NCBI GenBank assembly: GCA_963558565.1 | Contig: CAUWGX010000006.1 | Location: forward strand, 124,001 to 188,000 | Reading direction: 5' to 3' | Length of the DNA: 64,000 nucleotides | Origin: Atopostipes sp963558565 | GTDB lineage: Bacteria; Bacillota; Bacilli; Lactobacillales; Carnobacteriaceae_A | Shown here: one piece after another, positions 51,803 to 59,439 of the stretch | Layout: each line of letters starts with the position of its first letter | How positions within the stretch are numbered: position 1 is the stretch's first letter | Notes under the pieces: generated by a model | Seen by the model: only the letters and a program-made list of their open reading frames with translations | Told to the model about the DNA's origin: nothing | Databases searched by the model: none | Translations under genes and position numbers: made by a program

Positions 51803-52504
51803 TTAAATCACTTTTCGAAAATATTCTCGGATGATTTGTCCTGCGATCCGAACCGAGTCTTTGTATGTAGCAAAATGTGAAGTATGCTTTTCTTCATACA
51901 CCGCTGCAATATCTACATGTACTATACGCTTTTTCTTGTTGACCATATTGATCAACATATTCATTTCGTATTCAAATTGATTTCCTTTTAGTTGAATCGC
52001 CCACTCTAATTCAGAAGTGGCAATCCCTCTTAAGCCTGTTTGCGTATCTTTTATATAAACACCAAAAAGGACTTGAAAGACTCGACTTGTGAACACATTT
52101 CCAATCAAACTGCGCAGAGGAACTTCCCTTCGTTCAAAGTCTCTAATCCCTAAAACAAAACCTTCTTTATTTTTTTCAAGACAATCTCCGACGTTTAAAA
52201 CATCTTTCACTAAATGTTGCCCGTCAGCATCCGCCGTCACAACACCTGATAATTCGGAATAATGTTTAAGAAAGTACTTAAAAGCGGTCTTTAAGGCCCG
52301 ACCTTTCCCATGATTGTATTTGTGATATAAAACCGTACAAGATTCCAATGCGGAGAGTTGATGAAAGAGTTCTCCATAATGCTCATCATTACCATCACTC
52401 ACTATGATCACTCGAGCGACGTTCTGTTGAAGTAACGCCTCAACATATCGTAGTAAATTCTCTTTTGGACGATAAGCAGGAATGATCACCGCAAAATTTT
52501 TCAT
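51803..52504 (-). CDS. Family 2 glycosyltransferase
   Basis: 233 residues, soluble GT-A fold: NFAVIIPAYRPKENLLRYVE at the start, VSDGNDEHYG, NHGKGRALKTAF and the DxD-containing VTADADGQH (about residues 88-96). Resembles dolichyl-phosphate-mannose-synthase-like or polyprenyl glycosyl transferases (TQTGLRG is typical of that group). No membrane helices at the C-terminus. Co-oriented with the acyltransferase and aldo-keto reductase genes with gaps of about 20 bases, probably one unit. Confidence 0.87.
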   Translation of the reverse strand: MKNFAVIIPAYRPKENLLRYVEALLQQNVARVIIVSDGNDEHYGELFHQLSALESCTVLYHKYNHGKGRALKTAFKYFLKHYSELSGVVTADADGQHLVKDVLNVGDCLEKNKEGFVLGIRDFERREVPLRSLIGNVFTSRVFQVLFGVYIKDTQTGLRGIATSELEWAIQLKGNQFEYEMNMLINMVNKKKRIVHVDIAAVYEEKHTSHFATYKDSVRIAGQIIREYFRKVI

Positions 52505-52703
52505 CCACTTCCCTCCTTCATCACGATTAGACTCTCTTTTATCATAACACTTTTTTTAAACTCCGGAAATGAATTCACTTTCAAACCGCTAATAAAGAAT
52601 ATTACGCTTATGTAAAATATCTGCCTCTCCATTCGATTGATAAAGGTCTGCGTTGTGGAACAATAGCCACTCGTTAAGTAGATCCATCTTTAGTAGCCAT
52701 TGT

Positions 52704-53645
52704 TTAAAACGTTTGCTTTATTAAGCGCTGCAAGTGTTCATCTCTGGCGTAAGCTCTTTGGGTACCGATTTTTTGCACACTATCTGAAGCTAAAACATTC
52801 GCTAATTTGATTGCTGCTTCCGGCTCCCAACCACTTGCTAAACCATAGGCAAAAGAACCACAAAACGCATCACCAGCTCCTGTTGTGTCCTTGACTTTGA
52901 CGGATATGGTTTCCACGCGCACAACCGCCATATTTTCATTTGGCATATAAAGTAAAGCACCTGCTGGTCCAATAGTCACAACCATATTAGTATTCGCTAA
53001 AGTCGCAAATTCCTTCAGTAGCTCAATTGGATCTTCTACCGTTAAGCCATACATTTCTTTAGCTAAAAAAGCTAATTCTGTTTCATTCGGTAGTAACCAA
53101 TCCGTATATTCTAAAATTTCATCGAGTAAAGGTTCAGCAGGCGCTGGATTTAAGATCGTAGTTGCTCCCATTTTTTTGCCTCTTTTAAACCCTTCTAAAA
53201 TAGACCCTTGCGGATTTTCAAGTTGTGACAGAATGATGTCTTGGGGAGGCAGTTGCTCAAATGTTTTCTGGATATGATCCACTGAGAGCTCATCATTGGC
53301 TCCAGAACTAATGACGATGCGATTATCTCCATCCGGTTCTACCCAAATCGCAGCTACGCCACTATGGCTACCTTCGACCACTTTTACAAAATCTGTTGCA
53401 ATGCCCTCTTGTTGGTAATGATCCAGCCATTCTTGGCCATAGTTGTCTTTACCAACAGCGGTCACCATTGTTACTTCAGCCCCTAGTAAAGAGGCCATAA
53501 TGGCTTGATTCGATCCTTTTCCGCCAAATCCCTGTTGGAACTCTTTACCAAAAATGGTCTCTCCTTTTTGGGGAAATCTTCTTAAAAAAGTTGTTAAATC
53601 AATCATATTACTACCGACAACGGTTATTTTCACTTGTTTACTCAA
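52704..53645 (-). CDS. rbsK: Ribokinase (PfkB family)
   Basis: 313 residues. Phosphorylates ribose to ribose 5-phosphate. PfkB signatures: GGKGSNQAIMASLLGAEV at about residues 41-58 and the catalytic TTGAGDAFCGSFAYGLASG near 250-268. NPAPA and NETE motifs are ribokinase features. The rbs transporter and rbsD are not adjacent. 199 bases separate it from the glycosyltransferase gene; no gene with a ribosome site was seen there. Confidence 0.9.
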   Translation of the reverse strand: MSKQVKITVVGSNMIDLTTFLRRFPQKGETIFGKEFQQGFGGKGSNQAIMASLLGAEVTMVTAVGKDNYGQEWLDHYQQEGIATDFVKVVEGSHSGVAAIWVEPDGDNRIVISSGANDELSVDHIQKTFEQLPPQDIILSQLENPQGSILEGFKRGKKMGATTILNPAPAEPLLDEILEYTDWLLPNETELAFLAKEMYGLTVEDPIELLKEFATLANTNMVVTIGPAGALLYMPNENMAVVRVETISVKVKDTTGAGDAFCGSFAYGLASGWEPEAAIKLANVLASDSVQKIGTQRAYARDEHLQRLIKQTF

Positions 53646-53735
53646 ACATAAATCCTCCTAAATATTCCTTTCCTCTATTATAGTACATTCACAAATATTT
53701 CGAGTAAAAAATCATCTGCTTTTAGCTAATGAGAA

Positions 53736-53795
53736 TAAAAAAGACCACTTCTAGTCCCCTCATCATTAAAATGAGGGATGTAGAAAATGGTCTAT
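53736..53795 (-). terminator. Terminator of the small XRE regulator gene
   Basis: Long interrupted stem: AGACCA, TTCTA and CCCTCAT paired with ATGAGGG, TAGAA and TGGTCT, with a T-run on the minus strand. Confidence 0.8.
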
Positions 53796-53805
53796 CTTTA
53801 AAATT

Positions 53806-54006
53806 TTATTGATTGTTTTCGATTCCTAAAAGTTCATCTGTGGAAACTTTAAAATAAGTAGCTAACTTAATTAAATTAGCTCCACTAATACTAAGTTGGT
53901 TTTTCTCCCATCGACTGATTGAGGCTTGCGTCACATTAATAGCTTCCGCTAGCTCTCTTTGCGACATGTTCTCATTTTGCGCACGTAATTCCGAGATTTT
54001 CTTCAT
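53806..54006 (-). CDS. Small XRE-family HTH regulator
   Basis: 66 residues that are essentially one Cro/CI helix-turn-helix: MSQRELAEAINVTQASISRWEKN (helices 2-3 about residues 14-36) and YFKVSTDELLGI at the end. ATG 54006 has AAGGTG 6 bases upstream; a longer in-frame reading lies before that site. Divergent from the S24-type regulator 213 bases away, a layout reminiscent of phage repressor/Cro pairs, but no other phage gene is near. Confidence 0.85.
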   Translation of the reverse strand: MKKISELRAQNENMSQRELAEAINVTQASISRWEKNQLSISGANLIKLATYFKVSTDELLGIENNQ

Positions 54007-54048
54007 GAAAATCACCTTCTCTCCCCAAAAGTATGATTTCTTTCCTAT

Positions 54049-54155
54049 ATTATACATGAAGGTATCTCATCTGCAAGACATATGAGTGAAATTTATTCAT
54101 GTTTTTGTAATCGTATTAAGTTTTGATTGCATTCATCTTAAGAAAATATTACAAT
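54049..54155. promoter_or_regulatory. Divergent promoters and nested inverted repeats between two XRE genes
   Basis: Minus promoter: TTGCAG (54076-54071), 16-base spacer, TATAAT (54054-54049). Plus promoter: TTGCAT (54127-54132), 17-base spacer, TACAAT (54150-54155). Between and over the minus promoter are inverted repeats CATGAA/TTCATG (54055-54060, 54096-54101) and CTCAT/ATGAG (54066-54070, 54082-54086), candidate operators. Confidence 0.6.
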
Positions 54156-54219
54156 CAGTTTAATCAAAATTCATTTTTGGATTTGATGAAGATTTTTTTA
54201 AGCAGAAAGGAACAAGCAG

Positions 54220-54861
54220 ATGTCCCCAGGCGAACGAATTCGTGCACTCAGAGAGAACAAAGATGTCAGTCAAAAAGAACTTTCTAGGCAGTTAGGTTAT
54301 AAAACTTACACTACAGTTTCTAAATGGGAATCAGGTGCTAGTTTACCTCCCGGCAAAGAGTTAAGAAATTTGGCCACTTATTTTGAAGTTTCTACCGATT
54401 ACATATTAGGCTTAAACAATGACTTAAATCATACAAGCTCGGATGATTTTTCCGGTACGATCACTTTAGATTTGTTTGAAGCAATCCTGCCTGGCACACT
54501 TCAGCGCGGGCAAAACAAAGGCCAAATTGAAGTCCCTCAATATATATTAGAAGAAGACCCAGAAAATTATTTTGTGGTCAATATAAAAACAGATTCAATG
54601 AATCGCATGATCCCGAGCGGAAATAATATTGTAGTCTTAGACTTTTCGAAAACTAAAAAACCTGTCATCAATACGGGGGATATTCTGATTGTCAAAATTG
54701 ATGGAGAATATAAACTCGAACACCTTCGAAAAACAGATTCCAAGATCTATTTAGAACCTTACTCTTATCTTGAGGGGTTTAATGTCTTAGAATTTGACTT
54801 AAAAGAGTTTGAAGCATTAGAAATTATTGGGAAAGTTATTTATACTTTCCGTACTTTTTAA
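54220..54861 (+). CDS. XRE-family regulator with S24 (LexA/CI-like) domain, probably non-cleavable
   Basis: 213 residues. N-terminal HTH (VSQKELSRQLGYKTYTTVSK, about 17-36) and C-terminal S24 domain. The nucleophile Ser is kept in KTDSMNRMIPSGN (about residue 127), but aligned to LexA the catalytic Lys position reads Glu (GEYKLEHLRK where LexA-type proteins have TVKRL), and the Ala-Gly cleavage dipeptide appears as Arg-Gly (PGTLQRGQ). It may dimerise but not self-cleave, so not a DNA-damage switch. Diverges from a second XRE gene. Alignment by eye, hence moderate certainty on the lost residues. Confidence 0.82.
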   Translation: MSPGERIRALRENKDVSQKELSRQLGYKTYTTVSKWESGASLPPGKELRNLATYFEVSTDYILGLNNDLNHTSSDDFSGTITLDLFEAILPGTLQRGQNKGQIEVPQYILEEDPENYFVVNIKTDSMNRMIPSGNNIVVLDFSKTKKPVINTGDILIVKIDGEYKLEHLRKTDSKIYLEPYSYLEGFNVLEFDLKEFEALEIIGKVIYTFRTF

Positions 54862-54864
54862 AAG

Positions 54865-54895
54865 AAAACGTATGAATCAAATCATACGTTTTTGT
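54865..54895. terminator. Terminator between S24 regulator and DUF3592 gene
   Basis: AAAACGTATGA / TCATACGTTTTT stem, T-rich in both directions, between convergent genes. Confidence 0.85.
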
Positions 54896-54898
54896 TGT

Positions 54899-55441
54899 TT
54901 ATAAAAATAATTGTAAAACGATATTTAATAGTAATGCAGATAGCCCAACGGCGATCAATAACCAAAAAATCCATTTTTGATCACAATATCTAAGCACATA
55001 AGAGAGCTTAGGATTATTAGGATCATAAAAAACAGGTAGCGTTGAACCAATGGGAAATAATTCTTGCATAGGATTTTTTAAAACCCTCCCACTTCCTGTT
55101 ATTTTTTGTTTGAAGGTTTGATCATAAGGATCCGTTATATATTCTTGTTTTGTATTTATATGTAATGTTTTTTTAATCTTAACCGTCTTGAACCACTTAT
55201 ACCTCGGACCGACTGTTTTATATTCTTCACTATTGACGACAAAAGAAACGATCGGTAAACGTATACCCTCACCTCGACTTATCCATTCATAACTTCGTAC
55301 GGTTCCGACCGTTTCGCTTGTACAATGTTTTTCCTCTTTTAAATAGCGATAGAAAAATTTAAAAGCAATGAAAAAAGTGCCGATAGTCCATAAACTTAAA
55401 AAGATACCAAAAAACACTTTAATAAATAATGTTTCTTCCAC
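54899..55441 (-). CDS. DUF3592-domain membrane protein
   Basis: 180 residues with a membrane helix at each end (about 8-30, FFGIFLSLWTIGTFFIAFKF; and about 158-178, IFWLLIAVGLSALLLNIVLQ) and a beta-rich domain between them. FPIGSTLPVFYDPNNPKLSYV is the typical DUF3592 end (pattern G-x-x-V-x-V-x-Y-x-P-x-x-P). Such small outer-face domains are found widely; function unknown. Monocistronic. Confidence 0.78.
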   Translation of the reverse strand: MEETLFIKVFFGIFLSLWTIGTFFIAFKFFYRYLKEEKHCTSETVGTVRSYEWISRGEGIRLPIVSFVVNSEEYKTVGPRYKWFKTVKIKKTLHINTKQEYITDPYDQTFKQKITGSGRVLKNPMQELFPIGSTLPVFYDPNNPKLSYVLRYCDQKWIFWLLIAVGLSALLLNIVLQLFL

Positions 55442-55475
55442 CTGTCCAGCTCCTCTTATTTATTTTATTTCATAT

Positions 55476-55524
55476 AAAAATTCCTCCAGCAGAGAATTTA
55501 GATTGACTCCACTAGAGGAATTCA
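55476..55524 (-). terminator. Terminator of the ohr-like gene
   Basis: AATTCCTC / GAGGAATT arms with internal pairing and T-rich tail on the minus strand. Confidence 0.75.
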
Positions 55525-55538
55525 TTCATCATTTATTT

Positions 55539-55970
55539 TTATTCTTCATACGGAACTGCTTCAACGCTCACATCAATATGACCATTTTGAATGGCTCTTG
55601 AATACGGGCAAACTTCATGAGCTTTATCTAATAGCTTCTGCGTTTCTGCCTCATCTAAGCCTTCAATTCCACCTCTGATTTCAACTTGCAACTTAATGTC
55701 TAAGTTATTGTCCGGGTCATGAAGATAATTCACGGTATGTCGTACAATAGATTTATTGTCGATGTTCTCTTGCTCCTTCACAGCTTCTAAAGCTGCGTGG
55801 AAACAAGCACTATAACCTAAAGCAAATAACTCTTCGGGGTTTGCGCCATCACGTTTACTGCCGGGAGGTGTAATGTTTACTTCATATGATCCGTCTTCTA
55901 AATAACTCTTACCACTTCGTCCACCTGTGTTTACGGAAGTTGTTGAATACTGTTTTTCATACTCTGCCAT
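55539..55970 (-). CDS. OsmC/Ohr-family organic hydroperoxide reductase
   Basis: 143 residues. Detoxifies organic peroxides through two cysteines, both present: FALGYSACFHAAL (about residue 59) and AHEVCPYSRAIQN (about 126). NPEELFALGYSACF and CPYSRAIQ are the Ohr signatures. ATG 55970 follows GGAGG by 10 bases; a TTG three codons upstream is less likely. No OhrR (MarR) gene is adjacent. Confidence 0.92.
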   Translation of the reverse strand: MAEYEKQYSTTSVNTGGRSGKSYLEDGSYEVNITPPGSKRDGANPEELFALGYSACFHAALEAVKEQENIDNKSIVRHTVNYLHDPDNNLDIKLQVEIRGGIEGLDEAETQKLLDKAHEVCPYSRAIQNGHIDVSVEAVPYEE

Positions 55971-56146
55971 TAATAACAATCCTCCTTATAGTTATTCTTT
56001 TGCCTACACATTCATTATAGCAAATTCACATTCTCACACAAGAATTTCGCATTCAATCCGCATTATTTTATGCCAGCCGTTATGCTTTTTATTTATTAAA
56101 AATTATGTCACAATAACCATACAGACTTTAAGAAAGGAGCTAAATA

Positions 56147-56995
56147 ATGACAGACATGAAGCACTATAAGTTAAATGATGGACACTTTATTCCAGCGATC
56201 GGTTTAGGTACAATCGGTATGAAGGGTGAAAAAGGGGTCAATGAACTAACTACAGCGATTAAAGCAGGTTATCGTTACATCGACTCTTCCACAAACTATA
56301 ATAACGAAGGAGTCGTCGGCGAAGCAATCCGTCGTTCATCTGTACCCCGCGACGAATTATTTATTGCCTCAAAATTACCAGGGGCTGCTCATGACTATGA
56401 CGAAGCGTTCAATCGTATCCATGAATCTCTCTACCGTATGGGACTTGATTACTTTGACCAGTATTTAATCCACTGGCCATTACCTATGCAAGGGAAATAT
56501 GTCGAAGCCTGGAAGGCGCTCATCGATGCCCAAAAATTAGGCTTAATCAAATCTATCGGTGTTTCAAACTTTTTACCTGAGCATTTAGATAAAATTATTG
56601 AAGAAACTGGCGTCACACCAGCTATGAACCAAGTAGAACGTCACCCATACTTCAATAATAAAGATTTGGTACAAGATAATATTGAACGTGGAATTGTCGT
56701 GGAATCTTGGAGTACAGTAGGTCGTAATTTAAATGATTTACGAGAAAACGAAGAAATTGCGAAAATTGCTGATAAATACGGAAAAGACAATACACAAGTC
56801 ATCATCCGCTGGAACTTACAGAATGGTGTCTTACCGATTGTAAAATCTTCTAATCCAAATCATCAGCGCGGAAACCTAGATGTTTTTGATTTTGAGTTAA
56901 CGGATGAAGAACTTCAAGTCCTCGATTCTCTCGATAAAGGAGAAGCTGGTTTAGTCGAAGGACAAGATCCAAACGAATACGAAGAGTACGATTAA
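56147..56995 (+). CDS. Aldo-keto reductase
   Basis: 282 residues. Asp-Tyr pair as DSSTNYNNEGVVGEAIRR (about 47-64), Lys in FIASKLPGA, His in YLIHWPLP and cofactor segment LPIVKSSNPNHQRGN. It differs clearly from the other aldo-keto reductase in this window (50.2-51.1 kb), so not a recent duplication. AAAGGAG precedes ATG. Monocistronic; substrate unknown. Confidence 0.9.
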   Translation: MTDMKHYKLNDGHFIPAIGLGTIGMKGEKGVNELTTAIKAGYRYIDSSTNYNNEGVVGEAIRRSSVPRDELFIASKLPGAAHDYDEAFNRIHESLYRMGLDYFDQYLIHWPLPMQGKYVEAWKALIDAQKLGLIKSIGVSNFLPEHLDKIIEETGVTPAMNQVERHPYFNNKDLVQDNIERGIVVESWSTVGRNLNDLRENEEIAKIADKYGKDNTQVIIRWNLQNGVLPIVKSSNPNHQRGNLDVFDFELTDEELQVLDSLDKGEAGLVEGQDPNEYEEYD

Positions 56996-57019
56996 ATCGA
57001 AAGAACAAATGGCTCAAAC

Positions 57020-57062
57020 GAAAAGCTCTTAAAAGGAGAAATACCTTTTAAGAGCTTTTTTG
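57020..57062. terminator. Terminator between aldo-keto reductase and phoU
   Basis: AAAAGCTCTTAAAAGG / CCTTTTAAGAGCTTTT stem, nearly perfect 16 bp, T-runs both ways between convergent genes. Confidence 0.92.
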
Positions 57063-57064
57063 CT

Positions 57065-57739
57065 TTACATATTCTCTTTAAGTCCTCGATTTAAGTCGAC
57101 GACTTCTCCACTCTCCAGATAAAGAATGCCTTCTGCTATGTTTGTGACATAGTCTCCAATTCTTTCTAGGTCCATGCCAATAAACGAATAGTCAGCGCCT
57201 GCATAAACAGTATTCGGATCTTCTTGCATTAAACGAATCGCCGTAAAACGCAATTTATTGTATAAGTCATCCACGGTAATATCCCGTTTCGCAATTTCAA
57301 CGGCCTGGTCTACATCAAAAACAACAAAAGCATCTATAATATCAGAAGACATCTCTTGGACTTTTTCAGACATCTCTATAATAATATTTTCTAATTCATC
57401 ATTTCGTTTATTTCCTTGAATATTAATTGTTGCCTCTGCGATATTTTGCGCGTGGTCACCCATGCGTTCTAAATTTGTTGCAGCTCGCAATACAGCGATA
57501 ACTCTTCGTAAATCGGTAGCGTTAGGTTGTTGAATAGCAATTAATTCGCTACACTTTCTTTCAATGTCATGTTCCATATCATTAATTATTTTATCTTCTT
57601 CAATAACAACCTGGGCCATTTCAGTATCAAATTCAATGAATGTTTGGATGGACTTCGAAATGGCGCGATTCACGTATGTCCCAAGTCGTATTAAATCTTG
57701 GTGTAATTCATCTAATCTTTTATCGAATATCGTTCGCAT
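57065..57739 (-). CDS. phoU: Phosphate-signalling accessory protein PhoU
   Basis: 224 residues, two three-helix bundles with the metal-binding repeats typical of PhoU: NLERMGDHAQNIAEA (about residues 95-109) and DLERIGDYVTNIAEG (about 195-209). Connects phosphate transport by Pst to the PhoR/PhoP two-component system. The pst genes are not in the window; phoU is alone, directly behind a promoter with PhoP-like repeats and downstream of an operon for organic phosphate use. Confidence 0.95.
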   Translation of the reverse strand: MRTIFDKRLDELHQDLIRLGTYVNRAISKSIQTFIEFDTEMAQVVIEEDKIINDMEHDIERKCSELIAIQQPNATDLRRVIAVLRAATNLERMGDHAQNIAEATINIQGNKRNDELENIIIEMSEKVQEMSSDIIDAFVVFDVDQAVEIAKRDITVDDLYNKLRFTAIRLMQEDPNTVYAGADYSFIGMDLERIGDYVTNIAEGILYLESGEVVDLNRGLKENM

Positions 57740-57777
57740 AAATTAAGGCCTCCTTAAATAAATTGATTTCTACGTTC

Positions 57778-57830
57778 ATTATATAATGAATCTAAGGAAT
57801 TTGTTAATAATACGTTCAAATGAATGTAAA
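57778..57830 (-). promoter_or_regulatory. phoU promoter with PhoP-box-like repeats
   Basis: TTAACA (57807-57802), 18-base spacer, TATAAT (57783-57778). TTTACA (57830-57825), TTGAAC (57819-57814), TTAACA (57807-57802) and TTAGAT (57795-57790) recur every 11-12 bases, like the TT(A/C/T)ACA direct repeats bound by PhoP in Bacillus; two of four are near-consensus. Confidence 0.55.
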
Positions 57831-57870
57831 AATGCAGTCATCTTTCTTTGTTCATTCGAAGATCACTGCC
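57828..57870 (-). terminator. Terminator after the nucleotidase gene
   Basis: GCAGT.ATCTT / AAGAT.ACTGC arms with a short T-run (ATTTTTAC) on the minus strand; its tail overlaps the first PhoP-like repeat. Confidence 0.6.
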
Positions 57871-57879
57871 TGACACATA

Positions 57880-59439
57880 TTATTTTCCAGAAATCACTTG
57901 GAAATTATGATCCACTTCTGCTGCAATGATTTTCTTTTCTTTAATGTATTCAATGATTAAATCGCTCATCGATACATTCACTTCTCGAATAAAAGGTTTA
58001 TCAGCAAACATAGAAAAGTTGCCTCCACCCACTGCACGATACTGATTGGTGACTAATTCGAAGGTATCCTCCGGAAGAACATCTTTGTTTTTAAATTGCA
58101 ACTTTACAATGCGCTCGCCGATGGGTTGAGAAACATCTATCGTATAATCAATGCCTTCATACATGTCGTAATTGTAAGGCTGCGCCTTGGGCATTATAAA
58201 CTTAGGTTGAACAACAATTTGATTTTCAGCATTTAATGTAAAATATTCAGCCGATTGTTCGAGTGCAGCTTTCAACTCACTGCCCGATACTTGAATCACG
58301 GCCAAAGTATTCGGAAAAGGATAGTTTAAAATAACCTCTCGCACAGTAATCTCTTTCCCGTAACCAGAAACTGTGTCTGAAAATAAAGCCGTCCCTGAAA
58401 TATCGGCTTGACCATAGTAAAGTTGCACACGATTGATAAATTCGATGTAGGGATGTTCAATAATACGGGCTTGATGTGCGTTTTGGACTCGCATATCGCC
58501 CGTGGTGTAACCAATGACTTGATCTAACCACTGATCCACTGATTGAGCTAAAGGTTGATATTTTTCTGCCAACTCTTTTGAAGGTTCTTCTCCAGCGACG
58601 GGAAGTAAATCGGCCGCTTTGTGAATGATTTGCAGCTTATCTGTTTCTTGCTCAAATTCCAAGGTAATTTTACCGACGTTTTCCCCACGATAGCCGGGCT
58701 GAATCACCGGCACACCCTCTACAATGGTCGCAATTTCTCGATGCTGATGCCCAGTAATTAAAGCATCAATGCCTGGCACCTCTTTGATTAGTTGATAAGC
58801 TTCGTTTTCTCCGGTTAGTCTCTCAGTAGGTTCACCTGTTTTAAGATCGGCTTCAAAGCCACCATGGTAAGCTACAATCACCACATCGGTTTCTTTTTGT
58901 AATAGCGGCACCCATTTTTTAGCCGTTTTAACAGCTGACAGAAAGTTTAGTTCCGGTATATTTTCGGGATGCTCCCAATGAGGAATATATTGGGTCGTTA
59001 ATCCAAGGACGCCTATTTTTATGCCCTCTTTTTCAATGATTTTTATAGGCCCATCTGCCAAGTAACTTCCATCCTCTTTCATAATATTCGCTGATAAAAC
59101 AGGATGATTGGCAAATTCAATGCCTTCTTTTAAATAATCTAATCCATAATTAAACTCATGATTTCCAAGCACCCCTACATCATAATCGATATCATTTAAC
59201 ACAGAAATAAGTTCTTTAGGGGTTCTCTGATTTTCTTTGACATATTGGCTTAAGGGAGATCCTTGAATATAATCGCCATTTTCTATTAGTAATACTGCCC
59301 CTTCGGCCTCATCTCTCTCCTTTTTCAAAAGGGAAGCCGCTTTAAATAGACCAAAAGGTAATTCATCGTTCGTATTTAAATAGTCTGTCGGATATAAATA
59401 GCCATGAACATCACTTGTTGCTAAGATTGTTAACTTCAT
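57880..59439 (-). CDS. 5'-nucleotidase/UshA-family metallophosphatase
   Basis: 519 residues. N-terminal metallophosphoesterase domain with SDVHGYLYPT, GDYIQGSPLS, GNHEFNYG, VVAYHGG and TGHQHRE (all metal ligands present), then a C-terminal nucleotidase domain with YGQADISGTALF, NYPFPNTLAVIQVSG and NQYRAVGGGNFSMF. No signal peptide or anchor, so likely cytoplasmic (YunD-like) and not a surface nucleotidase. Starts four bases before the end of the MBL-fold gene, giving tight coupling. Probably releases phosphate from nucleotides or a related ester imported by the ugp-type transporter upstream. Confidence 0.88.
   Translation of the reverse strand: MKLTILATSDVHGYLYPTDYLNTNDELPFGLFKAASLLKKERDEAEGAVLLIENGDYIQGSPLSQYVKENQRTPKELISVLNDIDYDVGVLGNHEFNYGLDYLKEGIEFANHPVLSANIMKEDGSYLADGPIKIIEKEGIKIGVLGLTTQYIPHWEHPENIPELNFLSAVKTAKKWVPLLQKETDVVIVAYHGGFEADLKTGEPTERLTGENEAYQLIKEVPGIDALITGHQHREIATIVEGVPVIQPGYRGENVGKITLEFEQETDKLQIIHKAADLLPVAGEEPSKELAEKYQPLAQSVDQWLDQVIGYTTGDMRVQNAHQARIIEHPYIEFINRVQLYYGQADISGTALFSDTVSGYGKEITVREVILNYPFPNTLAVIQVSGSELKAALEQSAEYFTLNAENQIVVQPKFIMPKAQPYNYDMYEGIDYTIDVSQPIGERIVKLQFKNKDVLPEDTFELVTNQYRAVGGGNFSMFADKPFIREVNVSMSDLIIEYIKEKKIIAAEVDHNFQVISGK

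Noticed and set aside
52589..52687. 32-codon minus-strand ORF after ribokinase (MDLLNEWLLFHNADL...)
   Set aside because: No ribosome binding site, no recognised homology, and it lies in the likely 3' untranslated region.
53806..55441. Prophage remnant at the XRE pair
   Set aside because: No integrase, att-like repeats or structural genes flank it; base composition is like the surroundings.
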